From positions 20,838 to 42,173 of the forward strand of contig VHZZ01004026.1 of assembly GCA_009801015.1 (NCBI GenBank): a DNA stretch of 21,336 nucleotides. Direction: 5' to 3'. A program made the position numbers and the translations under genes. Shown in pieces: positions 10,451 through 20,243 of this stretch. The notes under the pieces were generated by a model, which saw nothing but the letters and a program-made list of their open reading frames with translations, had not been told where the DNA came from and searched no databases. Within the stretch, counting starts at the first letter, position 1. Every line of letters begins with the position of its first letter. Source of the DNA: Silene noctiflora (taxonomy: Eukaryota; Streptophyta; Magnoliopsida; Caryophyllales; Caryophyllaceae).

Positions 10451-12266
10451 ATTTTTTTTGCCAGATTAAACCCTTAGTATATACATAATTGAATAAAACT
10501 ACGAGATAATTATCTAGATTTAGCGTTATTACAAAATGACAACCGCAACGGGGTAAAACAACTAAGTTAGTGGAGTACGAAGAAGTGGCTGTGAGCGTCT
10601 TCACCTACATCATCCACATAGCTAGCATCTCCGCAAACCCATTGATACATATGAAAAACAAAGTGACGTAACAAGGTGTATTTACGCTATAAGGGCGTAG
10701 GCGTAGAAATAAAGAGTGAAATGCAAACCATGTCAGTTTGTCTCCGATGGAGATTAACCTCCAACATTTTAGAGACCGAGCTCTATGAACACACGACGAA
10801 CAAACCAATAGAACTAGCAAGCAAATGAGTACGCACAAGGGACAACCAGCCTTCTGTCCATAGTTGCCAACTTGCCATTGTGCAGCGTCCAACGGCAAAT
10901 CCAACCTTGTCTGAACGCATGTCATCTTTAAGCACCTCGTAAAGGCTACTATTCCAGATTTCCAGTGAGCATTAACACAAGACCACCACCGACTAGTAAC
11001 GCAAATCGGCGAGCTAGGAACCTTAACAACGAGGATTATTGAAAATAAAAACATTAGGTCGTAGATTAAGGGACAGGACACTCTTAACAACCAAAGATGA
11101 CCCCAATGACATCCCTAAAGCAAACTACTAAGCTAATCCCCTCGTAAAGGGAAGTTATTGAATTGAAAACCAGAACACTATAGATTACGAAAGAAAGGGA
11201 GATAATAAGAAGCAAGAACAACTACATAATATGACAAAGACATCACAGACCCAACCGACCTTCGACCACCCAAACTCACACGCCGAAACCAATTCAAGCC
11301 TCGTCACTTACCCAGGAAAAGCACATGCATGACAACAAAGATCACTACAAATGATCCCACAACAAGCTAAGTTCAATCAAACCACCAAATCATTGAATGT
11401 CACTGGAGGATGGGGAAGGGGGAAAAGGGGACAGGGGAACATCCTTGGGGAGGCACACAAAGAACCCGTTAGTCAAATCGGAAAGAAACCACAATAATGA
11501 TCTTTAAAAAGAGCGGAAACTAACCACAACCGGTAGTCCAATGACCGACGACGGGGGAGGAGGCGTGGGGGAGGGAATCACCGTCCCGGAGCCATGCATG
11601 TGATTCCAAACAGAGTAATTTTTGGGAAACCAGACTTAGGTGGTCAGTCCGCCGGAGATATGCTCAACTTTGGCCATATCTCCGGCGAAAGAGGTAGGTG
11701 AGTGAAGGAGGTGAAGGCCGAGCTAGGAGTAGTTAGAGATGGAAGTAGGTTGTGCAGGGTCGTGCCTCATGTCGGTCCACCGTGTCTTGAGGAGAAAATG
11801 GCATTTGTGGGTTTCGTGGCGTGTCGTGCCGGTGAAATGAAATGACGGCCCAAGCACGGCACATGGCCCACAGCGTGTTGTGTCATGCCTTTCTGTGCTT
11901 GAGCGTGCCTAAGTAATTCTTCCACATAAGTCTTTATTTCTCTGTATTTTGGGCGTGCTCAGGTGGAGGTGCCTTATCTGGGCTAGACACGGTCGTTTTT
12001 CTCAAACTTAATTCCCATGGCCCATGGCGTGTTGTATCGTGCTGGGTCGTGTCAATCTCGAGTCGTGCTAAAATGGGTCATGGGCCGTGTTGGGGCGTGC
12101 CGACCCAACAGTCTGCGTGCCCACTTTCATCTCTAGGAGTGGTGGCTAGGTGGAGAAGAGGAAGGAAGAGTTTTAGGGGATTTTTTTTAACTTTCTCTCT
12201 CCTCTCTCACTTATCTCTTAACTGATGACACTCAATAGAAAAAAGGTCACTGACATTGTTCTTACA
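10451..12266 (-). mobile_element. Probable minus-strand retroposon (unclassified), interrupted by a hAT element
   Basis: Seen: the 9-mer aaacccttt flanks the block (10442-10450 and 12267-12275), and read on the minus strand the block ends with an A-rich tail (gcaaaaaaaat) directly before it. This is the layout of a retroposed sequence with a target-site duplication. The minus-strand 5' part has purine/pyrimidine-rich leader-like DNA and a short proline-rich open frame starting near 11598. A 161-codon frame at 10605-11090 (-) has no recognised domain. Without the hAT insertion the block is about 1.4 kb. It could be a decayed LINE or another retroposed transcript; no reverse transcriptase was recognised. 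The 9-bp match is short and could be chance. Confidence 0.35.
11734..12135. mobile_element. Non-autonomous hAT element (402 bp)
   Basis: The ends are inverted repeats: TAGAGATGGAAGTAGG on the left and, reverse-complemented, TAGAGATGAAAGTGGG on the right (14/16). They are flanked by ggagtagt (11726-11733) and ggagtggt (12136-12143), an 8-bp target duplication with one mismatch. Eight-bp duplications and TAGAG/CAGGG-type ends are hallmarks of hAT transposons. The interior is rich in ggcccatggc, gtgtcgtgcc and similar GC-rich words seen in plant non-autonomous hAT families. There is no transposase frame. Confidence 0.8.
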
Positions 12267-12275
12267 AAACCCTTT

Positions 12276-13286
12276 TCAAATCACTAGCTCGATTAGACTA
12301 ATAAGAGGGCGTGTTTTACAAGATATGTTATAGCTAATGCTTATGAAAATTGTAATGAGAAAGTACGCAAATGTCGGTACAAATTTTGAAATTTGGTATT
12401 ATTGATAATAGTTTTTTTTAGGAGAATTTAGCTTTTCTAAGAAAGGCACGATTTTTCTTCAAGCGAACTATTTAATCGGAGTAAGCTATTTTAATTACAT
12501 TATTTCTTAATCTCTAAGCTTATTGCAGTTAAATTAAAAACTTATATTAATAAAAATGCAAATTCTTGACATATACCACCAAAAGAAATATTAATAAATG
12601 TTCAAATTTTTAAATTCTTATATTACAATATGCAAATGCAACTTCTCTACTACACAAAATTTCCAATTTTCTAGTACTTTTTCTTAACATTTTTTTTTGA
12701 AATAATGAAAGAGGATATAAATATTTATCAAAAAAAAGAAAAAATAAAGAGGGTATAAAGAAGGATGATTTGTTACACCCCCTTTTATATAAAGTCCTTT
12801 ACGAAACACAACTTTTTATTCCAAAATTGTGTAACACTCCCTTTATTCCAAAATTGTGTAACTCATTTTTATGTTGAACATCCCCAACTTCGAAACTCCG
12901 GTGATAAAAACCAATACTTCGGACATTTACTTGTTTAATTAGCACGTGTGAGGATCATTTATTTATTTGATAGTTAGCGTAATCCCAGAAAAATCCTTCA
13001 TTTCTCTTTTCTTTCAATTTTATTGAATCTCATAAATGAGTTATTCAACTGAGTATATTTTTTTTTTTTCAATTTATGTTCACTACTATGTTTGATTTAT
13101 TTAAAATATATACTTTAAATTATAAGTTTGATCATCTCCAATTTAAGAGTCTTGCATTTCACCTCATTCTTTTTTCAATCTGACTCCTACATAGAGTTAG
13201 ATTCATACCGAGACTTGTCAAAACTAAAAGTTGACCCAAATACAACCATGAGGCTTATTTGAGACCTAATATTAAGAACACAACCA
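12276..13286. other. AT-rich intergenic DNA
   Basis: No gene or recognised element. It contains a short tandem duplication (ccaaaattgtgtaac with six matching bases before it) at 12815-12835 and 12842-12862, period 27 bp, plus several T- and A-runs. Confidence 0.6.
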
Positions 13287-13703
13287 GTAAGTGTAACACC
13301 CCGATTATTCGGCCAAGATAATCAAAGCATTACCATCTCGGTTGCCCGAGGTAGTGTTTCAAAACTCCAATAAAAGAACATTTTATTGATAATACAAGTT
13401 TAATGGTTACACATAATATAAATAATAAATACAACTCATTTACTACAACCTCTATCTCATCTCTACTAACTTGACTCCAATCTCGTAGCACGGCCCCAAA
13501 TCCCGTGTGCATCATAAATAACCTGCAACCAACTTGCTCCCCATATGATCGGAAATATCATATGGATCGACACGGGCCACCCCGAAAATAGGTGACAATT
13601 ACACAGACACACAACACGTCAGTTTCAATAAATAATATGAGACACGACATACGAAATGTGATTATGCAATACGACAATGAAATGTATGTGACATAACCTC
13701 CAA

Positions 13704-13783
13704 CCACACCATACCGGTACTGGGACACACTCAGATGTACCCAACCACGCACACCGATACAGGGACACACCCAGACGTACCCA
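13704..13783. repeat. Two-unit 40-bp tandem repeat inside the LTR
   Basis: Two adjacent units share cgrtac.gggacacac and cagaygtaccca, with a period of 40 bp (compare 13715 and 13755). The same pair is present in the other LTR copy at about 20654-20733, so it predates the insertion. Confidence 0.7.
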
Positions 13784-14622
13784 CAACCCGGTGACGGCAC
13801 TGCAGCACCGCTCACCAAACAGTCGGACAGCAACCCGTAAAAAGGTACTCTGGACACACCGGTGGTACCGGGCCCGAGAGCGACTCGGATCCCCTGCCAG
13901 ACGACGTGACTCTTCCATAACTCAAGCCATTAATGTGCACATCCCCCTTGGAATGGGTAGCTCCGAGAGGTGACCCGAACGTGAGACGGCCTCCCAGCCG
14001 CCTCACATCTCCAAAAGAACGAGTAACACCACCGTACACCGCCAACAACCTCCACATACATATGTGACACAATATGCATGACAAACACAATAAATGTAAG
14101 ATACCACTCCATATGTCAATTACCGACTCATCATGATACACGGTCCCAAATACGATATGAATACCAATTCCTCAATATCATCAATGTCATGTCCTAATAA
14201 TGTACTTCTCAATCACATGAATTACGATAACATGTTATAATGCAATGACATTCATTAAAGACTCGCATAACCATCCGAAAATATTGAAACCGAGTAGGAT
14301 TAACCTACCTTTTAGCATTCTTCAACAAGCTACACTAATCCAACTCTATTTCGTCTCATAAAACCATCTCATCCTACAATAATCACATAATAAATATCAA
14401 AATACATCCTATACTTCCATACTAACCAAAACCCTTTATTAATACTCACTAACTACCCATTAATCTAATTAAAATCACAAATCACCGAAATATACAAAAA
14501 CCCGCAAGGAGTATGTTTGGGAGGATTTTAGAGAGAAGGGAGAGTGTTTAGAGAGAAAGGAAGAAGATAAGAAATGAATTAGGGTTAGGGGCGAAATGTC
14601 ATTTATCGGGTGTTGTCAGTGC

Positions 14623-14820
14623 CACTCAGCCGAGTGACTCGGTCCACTCGGCCGAGTGGACCTACTCGGTCGAGTGAGTCATGTATTCGGTCGAGTCAAA
14701 CCTACTCGGTCAAGTAGACGTTCTACTCGGCTGAGTCCACCCTACTCGGTCCACTATTAGCACACTCGGTCCACTTCTAATATTCATTCGGTCTAGCCTA
14801 AGCTCTACTTGGTCTAATGT
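14623..14820. repeat. Near-palindromic ACTCGGYCGAGT cluster A, in U3
   Basis: About ten copies of a 12-mer around ACTCGGTCGAGT, from perfect palindrome (ACTCGGCCGAGT near 14645) to degraded half-sites (ACTCGGTCCACT at 14744 and 14764). Starts near 14624, 14645, 14664, 14685, 14704, 14725, 14744, 14764, 14786 and 14807 give a regular 19-22 bp spacing. The units become more degenerate towards the U3 outer end. Confidence 0.8.
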
Positions 14821-14899
14821 AAGGTCAAATCTTACTCTCGTATGGCTCCCACGCATCCCAAGGTTTCTCGTACGGATTCCAAAATATCCGGGTATTACA

Positions 14900-14916
14900 A
14901 TCTTCCCTCCTTAAAA
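14900..14916 (-). other. Polypurine tract next to 3' LTR
   Basis: The minus-strand reading TTTTAAGGAGGGAAGAT lies directly before the LTR start TGTAATACCC. Just upstream in element sense comes a gaacttt-gaggacgaagttc stretch (about 14917-14940), of a type common before the PPT of plant gypsy elements. Confidence 0.7.
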
Positions 14917-15009
14917 TGAACTTCGTCCTCAAAGTTCGCATCACTCTCTCTTTTCCCAATCATTCCTCAAGTCTGTAAGGATTCTTATTGTCGCCATCAC
15001 TCCTACTAA

Positions 15010-15401
15010 GACCATGTTTATCCATGGGTCTACTTCACCAAGGTCTAACCATATATCTATTATTCTTTATTTACAACCTACTTTATCAAACTCATACTAA
15101 CTTTTCTACTTTTATCAACACCTTTCTTTCACCATGGTCCAAAAAATTAAGGGCCAATAAAAAGATGCCAAGTGTCGCGCTGGGAGAGGTTGTCTTCAAG
15201 TTGTGCGTGTAACCTTTTTTTTGTTTTTCACACCCATTTCACCCAATTATGGGTTGACATGTGTAAGGTTTGAAATGGGATGGGGGAAGTCCTTTGCACA
15301 CCCAAACACACATAAAATCAAACTTGGTCAAATTTTTTTATTCTTTTTTTGCTTTTCACCCTACACTCCCACTTACTTCTACACCCCCAATAAACATGGT
15401 C
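15010..15401. mobile_element. Tourist-like MITE (PIF/Harbinger type), 392 bp
   Basis: The perfect 12-bp inverted ends GACCATGTTTAT (15010-15021) and ATAAACATGGTC (15390-15401) are flanked by TAA on both sides (15007-15009 and 15402-15404). A TWA target duplication and GRSCATGTTT-type ends are typical of Tourist/PIF-Harbinger MITEs. There is no transposase frame. It sits inside the LTR retrotransposon and so inserted later. A 12-bp direct repeat (ggtctaaccata at 15042 and 15398) is present but does not fit the ends better. Confidence 0.7.
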
Positions 15402-15500
15402 TAACCATACATGTTTATCGTACTCATCCCCAAAGTTATTTTCTCAACTCTCATTATTTCCTCACATATCGTACTTTCTCTTTCCTTAATTTCCGAATTG

Positions 15501-15545
15501 TTACATCTACTCCCCCTAAAAGAGAACTTCGTTCCGAAGTTCAAC
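15501..15545 (-). other. Second PPT / LTR-start-like junction inside the element
   Basis: On the minus strand a cgaagttctcttttaggggg-type purine tract is followed by TGTAACAATTCGG. This repeats the order found at the true 3' LTR border (cgaagttc, ttttaaggaggg, TGTAATACCC). It contains a perfect 8-bp hairpin with a 3-nt loop (15524-15531 and 15535-15542, gaacttcg/cgaagttc). It may mark the remnant of an older LTR border. Confidence 0.45.
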
Positions 15546-16410
15546 TAACAAACCTCATAAAATGTTTCCATACGCTCATTACCAAATTCCACAAATGGTC
15601 ATGTTCCAGGTTTAACACTCTTTCTTACTTATTACAAATCCATGATTAAATCTCATATAATCATAATTCTATCGATATGATACCACACTACAAGCCTCCC
15701 ATAAAGGTGAAGTACAAGGTCAAACCCCCGGTTCCAACCTCTACTCCCATAAATAACTCCCAACTCAGGTTGGTTATATGTATACGTATCTAACGTGGGG
15801 TGTAACTCGATTATTTTTATTATATAACTATATCACATCAAATCTCATTCATTCGTATGCATGCACATCAATCACGAATATGTAAATTCCAATAAACAAA
15901 CAAAATGCAAATTTTCTCGTTATACGACTCAACCATGTTCAATATTCCCATTTCCGAACACCATGCCATGCATATACCGCGTCAAATACACCACATGATC
16001 ACACGTGTTTCCACATCCATTCCCATTCATCAACCAACACTTCCGTTTATACGGGAGATCACAACACCATCATGCAAATAACCACTACATAACACATTTG
16101 GTAATCGGCAACTAACATGAATATCATTATCATCTTGCTTTTGCAAAATAAAATCACGGCAATCAACGTGTACTATACCCAATTGTCACATCATTTCGGT
16201 CATCCAATCGTACATGTCAAATTAACAACTTTCACTTAACATTCATAAATAGTAAAAGGGCACGTGTTATGGTCAAATGTAAACAATTCACGAGGTCTCA
16301 TCCATATGGGTCAACATGTTCGTTCGACACAAATTAACTAATATAACCCGCGATATAAGGGTACACACCCGATATTTGGTCAAATATTAACCAAACAAGG
16401 GCCGCAGCAG

Positions 16411-16490
16411 GCCACTTAGTTGAGTGGGGTGGCCACTCGGCCAAGCAAGCGGCACTCGGTCGAGTGAACGGAGCACTCGGCCGAGTGTCA
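16411..16490. repeat. Near-palindrome cluster B
   Basis: Four units at 16414, 16435, 16454 and 16475 (spacing 21, 19, 21 bp): acttagttgagt, actcggccaagc, actcggtcgagt, actcggccgagt. The right flank tgtcactgacag is the reverse complement of the flank of cluster A (gtcagtgccac), so B is an inverted relative of A. Confidence 0.75.
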
Positions 16491-17996
16491 CTGACAGAAC
16501 TGGATTGTTCTCAAAAGCGTCTTAAGCTTACCTATACCATTACACCAACATAAATAACTTCCAACGGTGACTAACACGTCGTCGATTAGACAGGTCTAGA
16601 ACAATATCTTGGCCTTATGGTCACCATTACAACCTAATCAAAACAAATATCCAAGTTGTACGACCGACATAATCATGACATTTCAAAATTCGCTTCACTA
16701 CATCATCGTTCAGGTAAATATCTCAACAAGGCCACTATGCATAACATGGTGTTTCACTGCAAACTAGAAGACAATTTTTCAAGCAACATCAATGTTACTA
16801 ACCATAGGATTGGGATCTCACACAACCACTTCCACACTTGTACATGCATACCTAAATTAAACGATTATACCATGTAATACAAATGATCAAATTCTTAAAC
16901 GACATAATTGAACTCCCGCATTACATATTACACACTCAAAATTCCGAACCGTGAGGTCAACTCGGTAGTACTATATCCACAAATTTGTCCCAAAAAATAA
17001 CACTCCCGAAAAACAACACCTCCGAAAAGCCGACTTTCAATGGTAACTTCGACTCTTTATCTCATAATAACATCCCCTGAAAAACCGACGTCGATATAAT
17101 AATATAACCATTAATTACCATATCACACGTGTTATAAAGACGCCCAAGTAGTTTTACCATTCATTTCTTACTACGACTTCTACTAGATATCTTTCACCGT
17201 TCGACCTAATTGATCACCTTAAGTTCCATCTAGTCACCATATTTTCAATTCTCATCAATGCTTAATCTTAATATACATATTCCCGCAACTATGAACAACC
17301 CAAATCATCGTCTCATTCTATCCTAAAGTACCTCAATTGTTTTCTCGTTATTTCCCCAATTCAATCTCGATTATTTATCAACCAAAATTTCCAACTCACG
17401 CTCAATAGCAACATCTTTCAACATGCAATCCATAAGTTCGAACCATTAACAAATATTCAACCTCGGTTACACCTCATTCACCACTCATAAGTTACCTCGT
17501 ACCATCCTCTTACTCAACTCAAGACACTTTACGTAAGCTAACTCACTTTCTTATACTCCCAATTTCCAACATAAATTATATATAAAATTCACTATCAATA
17601 TTTCGTTTTAATCTACTAAACGCATCTCTAACTTTGGATCACAAGGTAACACTTCCTTAGTTACAAAATACTACTACTAGTGGAATGGGTTTCTTCCTCA
17701 AACGCCAACTGGTCCACCATTGACTCTTTATATCCCTTCATCCCCATACTTTACTTTGATAACCTACACTCATAGACATTCCATCTCCGTTCACTATTTT
17801 CCTATCCACGATGCTTACATTACTACAATCATTTGCAGCTGAAACTAATACACAACACGATGATTATCTTTCAAGACAATACACGGCAAGTCTAATGACA
17901 TCAAGGCTTTTGACATGATTAAACCAATAATGAAACATGAAATCAAAGCCTGACATGAATGTTGGGTATAAAAGAAAAATTTCGGGGAAAATTCAA

Positions 17997-18326
17997 GGTA
18001 AAATTTCCAATTTAGGATGATACCATGCATTATTGATAAGATTGTAATCTTACGAAACAATTAAACTACGTATTAAGTACAAAATCAAAATTCGGGCACA
18101 ATTACTACCCATATCGAGATTTCAAGAGTCCTAAGACGGAAATAAATCACGATATAAGACAATACCTGACATTACCAACCACATTTGGGGTACACAACAC
18201 AATCAAGACAATATTTAGTTCGAAAGAAGCCAAAATCCGGGTAGGTATACTACCCATTTTCGAAAATAAAACGGATAAATCTCTTATGTAAGACTTCACA
18301 AGGCATTATAATCAAAGATTAGGATG
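17997..18326. repeat. 330-bp block, first copy of exact duplication
   Basis: It is base-for-base identical, as far as I can read, to 18668-18997, at an offset of 671 bp. This copy is continuous with its flanks on both sides, so it is the likely genuine location. Confidence 0.85.
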
Positions 18327-18667
18327 ATAATGAATAAGTGAAGTATGATAAGAGTACAAAATCAAGGTTCATGTGTGTTTGTGATGAGATTTTCAGACAC
18401 TTACGAATTCTAAAACGGAAACTTTCTCAATATAGGATCTCATAGAATTTTGGTAGTAGTAGGTTATCGTTACATGTGGTAAACAAGGTATGTGGGAGTA
18501 TAAAAATCGAAATTTGACTCCTTAAGTCATTACCATGTGTGAAAATTCGACCCATTTTAAGACAAAATTTCCATCTCAAACCTTATTTGATAACACCCCA
18601 TGAAATTATTGAATAACATGTTTGAAAAACATTATCATTAAATTATTGAATAACATTATCATTAAAN

Positions 18668-18997
18668 GGTAAAATTTCCAATTTAGGATGATACCATGCA
18701 TTATTGATAAGATTGTAATCTTACGAAACAATTAAACTACGTATTAAGTACAAAATCAAAATTCGGGCACAATTACTACCCATATCGAGATTTCAAGAGT
18801 CCTAAGACGGAAATAAATCACGATATAAGACAATACCTGACATTACCAACCACATTTGGGGTACACAACACAATCAAGACAATATTTAGTTCGAAAGAAG
18901 CCAAAATCCGGGTAGGTATACTACCCATTTTCGAAAATAAAACGGATAAATCTCTTATGTAAGACTTCACAAGGCATTATAATCAAAGATTAGGATG
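18668..18997. repeat. 330-bp block, second copy bounded by single Ns
   Basis: The copy starts immediately after N at 18667 and ends immediately before N at 18998. Perfect identity with breakpoints exactly at Ns suggests a misplaced read or contig in a scaffold gap rather than a biological repeat. A third N at 19446 marks another uncertain join. Confidence 0.8.
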
Positions 18998-19465
18998 NTC
19001 TTGAGGCTCCAAAACAAGATTTTCAAGATGCAAATGTTGTTTTTAAGTCAACTTATGGCTTTACTAGTGAAAATGGTGTTCTTTTAGCATATTTAAACCA
19101 AGTTTTATGCATAAAAATCAAAATTTGGGCATGGTTTCCCTTAAAATCTGAAAATTTAAGACGGTTTAAAGACAAAATTTTCTCACATATAAGGCAAGAT
19201 CTACAACTAACAACAAGTTTAAGCTATTGTTGGTCAACTATACTCAACAACAAACACAAGAAACTCAATTATTGACCCACCATCACCATTTTCGAGTTCA
19301 ACAATGGTGAACAAGGCTTCAACATAAAAAAAAAAAAATCATTTTTTTTCTTTTTTTTTTTAGCAACAACAATGGTGTAAAAAGCTTACTACTATCATGA
19401 ATTACATATAAACACTCAATTAGTCATCAAACTTTAAGTAAACTANATTCTAACCTGTGTAACTC

Positions 19466-19619
19466 ACTCGGTCGAGTGGATTAGTCCACTCGGTCGAGTG
19501 CGAGTCCACTCGGTCGAGTGACCTGTCTACTCGGTCGAGTGCGAATCAGTGGTTCTGGGTTTTCGACTCGGTCGAGTGGCACTTCACTCGGTTGAGTTGG
19601 TCCTCCTACTCGGTCGAGT
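19466..19619. repeat. Near-palindrome cluster C
   Basis: Seven units start at 19466, 19488, 19508, 19529, 19566, 19586 and 19608. Six are exactly ACTCGGTCGAGT and one is ACTCGGTTGAGT. Spacing is 20-22 bp except for one 37-bp gap. This is the best-conserved of the three clusters and lies about 0.6-0.8 kb inside the element from its 5' LTR. Confidence 0.85.
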
Positions 19620-20222
19620 AGCACTGTAAGGTCGAGAATTTGCGATTAATACCCGAACAAAGCATCCTTGCAACAAAATAAGAGGTTCGGAAGTCCACCG
19701 ACTTGCGGTGACTCGCCCCGGGTTAGCTCATACGACGTTATACTTGTCGTCTTCAACACATTACCATCATACAAGTAGTTACTCTAACAGTTATAATCAT
19801 CATACTTATCTTAGCAATAACAATAGCAAATTTGAACTCATGTATGATATCTATGCACCAAGGTTCGAAACCGATATATCTCACGCATACGTGCACTACA
19901 ATGTTCCCGGAACATGTTACACTCATACTCTTTTTCATCTACTTCCACAATGATCAATTCTATGTCACGTGCACACACATGCACACACATGAACACCTTA
20001 TAAGAATGCATCCATTAGTACAACATACATGCAACCATACCATGACTCACATAGCGTCCCCATACATACGCCCAGCCACGTGGTGACCAACCAAGACAAT
20101 AGGCACTAGTTTTGGCATGAGGGCGCCTACTCATCCAAAACCGATCTCCTATCATACTCGACTTGGGTTCATTTTATTAGACACTCCTAGGTTCATTTTG
20201 ATTCATTGGTTTAGGTTCCAAA

Positions 20223-20240
20223 ATCGTCGCTCTGATACGA
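20223..20240 (-). other. Primer binding site, tRNA-Met-like (degenerate)
   Basis: On the minus strand, three bases (aag) after the 5' LTR end, TCGTATCAGAGC is found. Plant gypsy elements primed by initiator tRNA-Met have TGGTATCAGAGC here; one base of the first twelve differs and the following bases diverge further. It fixes the element orientation as minus. Confidence 0.7.
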
Positions 20241-20243
20241 CTT

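Larger units (their letters stand above)
13292..14899 (-). repeat. 3' LTR of the minus-strand retrotransposon, complete (1608 bp)
   Basis: On the + strand it runs TGTAACACCC ... GGGTATTACA, i.e. TG...CA ends with an imperfect 10-bp terminal inverted repeat. The outer flank is gtaag (13287-13291), a candidate 5-bp target duplication whose partner lies beyond the window. In element orientation U3 starts at 14899 and contains the near-palindrome cluster at 14623-14820. The open frames in it (for example 13558-14141, minus) have no domain and are not taken as genes. Confidence 0.85.
14900..20243 (-). other. Retrotransposon interior without coding capacity
   Basis: This 5.3-kb AT-rich stretch between PPT and PBS has only short, domain-free frames (all under 150 codons on the + strand and under 75 on the minus strand). 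It carries a MITE, two near-palindrome clusters, a second PPT-like site, degenerate tandem repeats around 18080-19200 and an exact duplication bounded by Ns. From about 15700 to 17840 nothing else is recognised apart from cluster B. This is typical of a LARD-type element. Confidence 0.7.

Noticed and set aside
10605..11090. 161-codon open frame on the minus strand
   Set aside because: It is Cys- and Leu-rich with no recognisable domain, has no supporting neighbours, and lies inside a retroposon-like block. It is treated as a chance frame.
13558..14141. Overlapping minus-strand frames of 97-109 codons
   Set aside because: They lie entirely within the LTR. The equivalent frames in the other copy (20464-21103) differ by indels, so they are not under coding constraint.
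15203..15649. 148-codon + strand frame
   Set aside because: It spans a MITE end and the PPT-like junction, is of low complexity and runs antisense to the element.
19466..19619. CRISPR-like array
   Set aside because: The repeats are only 12 bp with spacers of about 8-10 bp, occur in plant nuclear DNA inside a retrotransposon, and have no cas genes.
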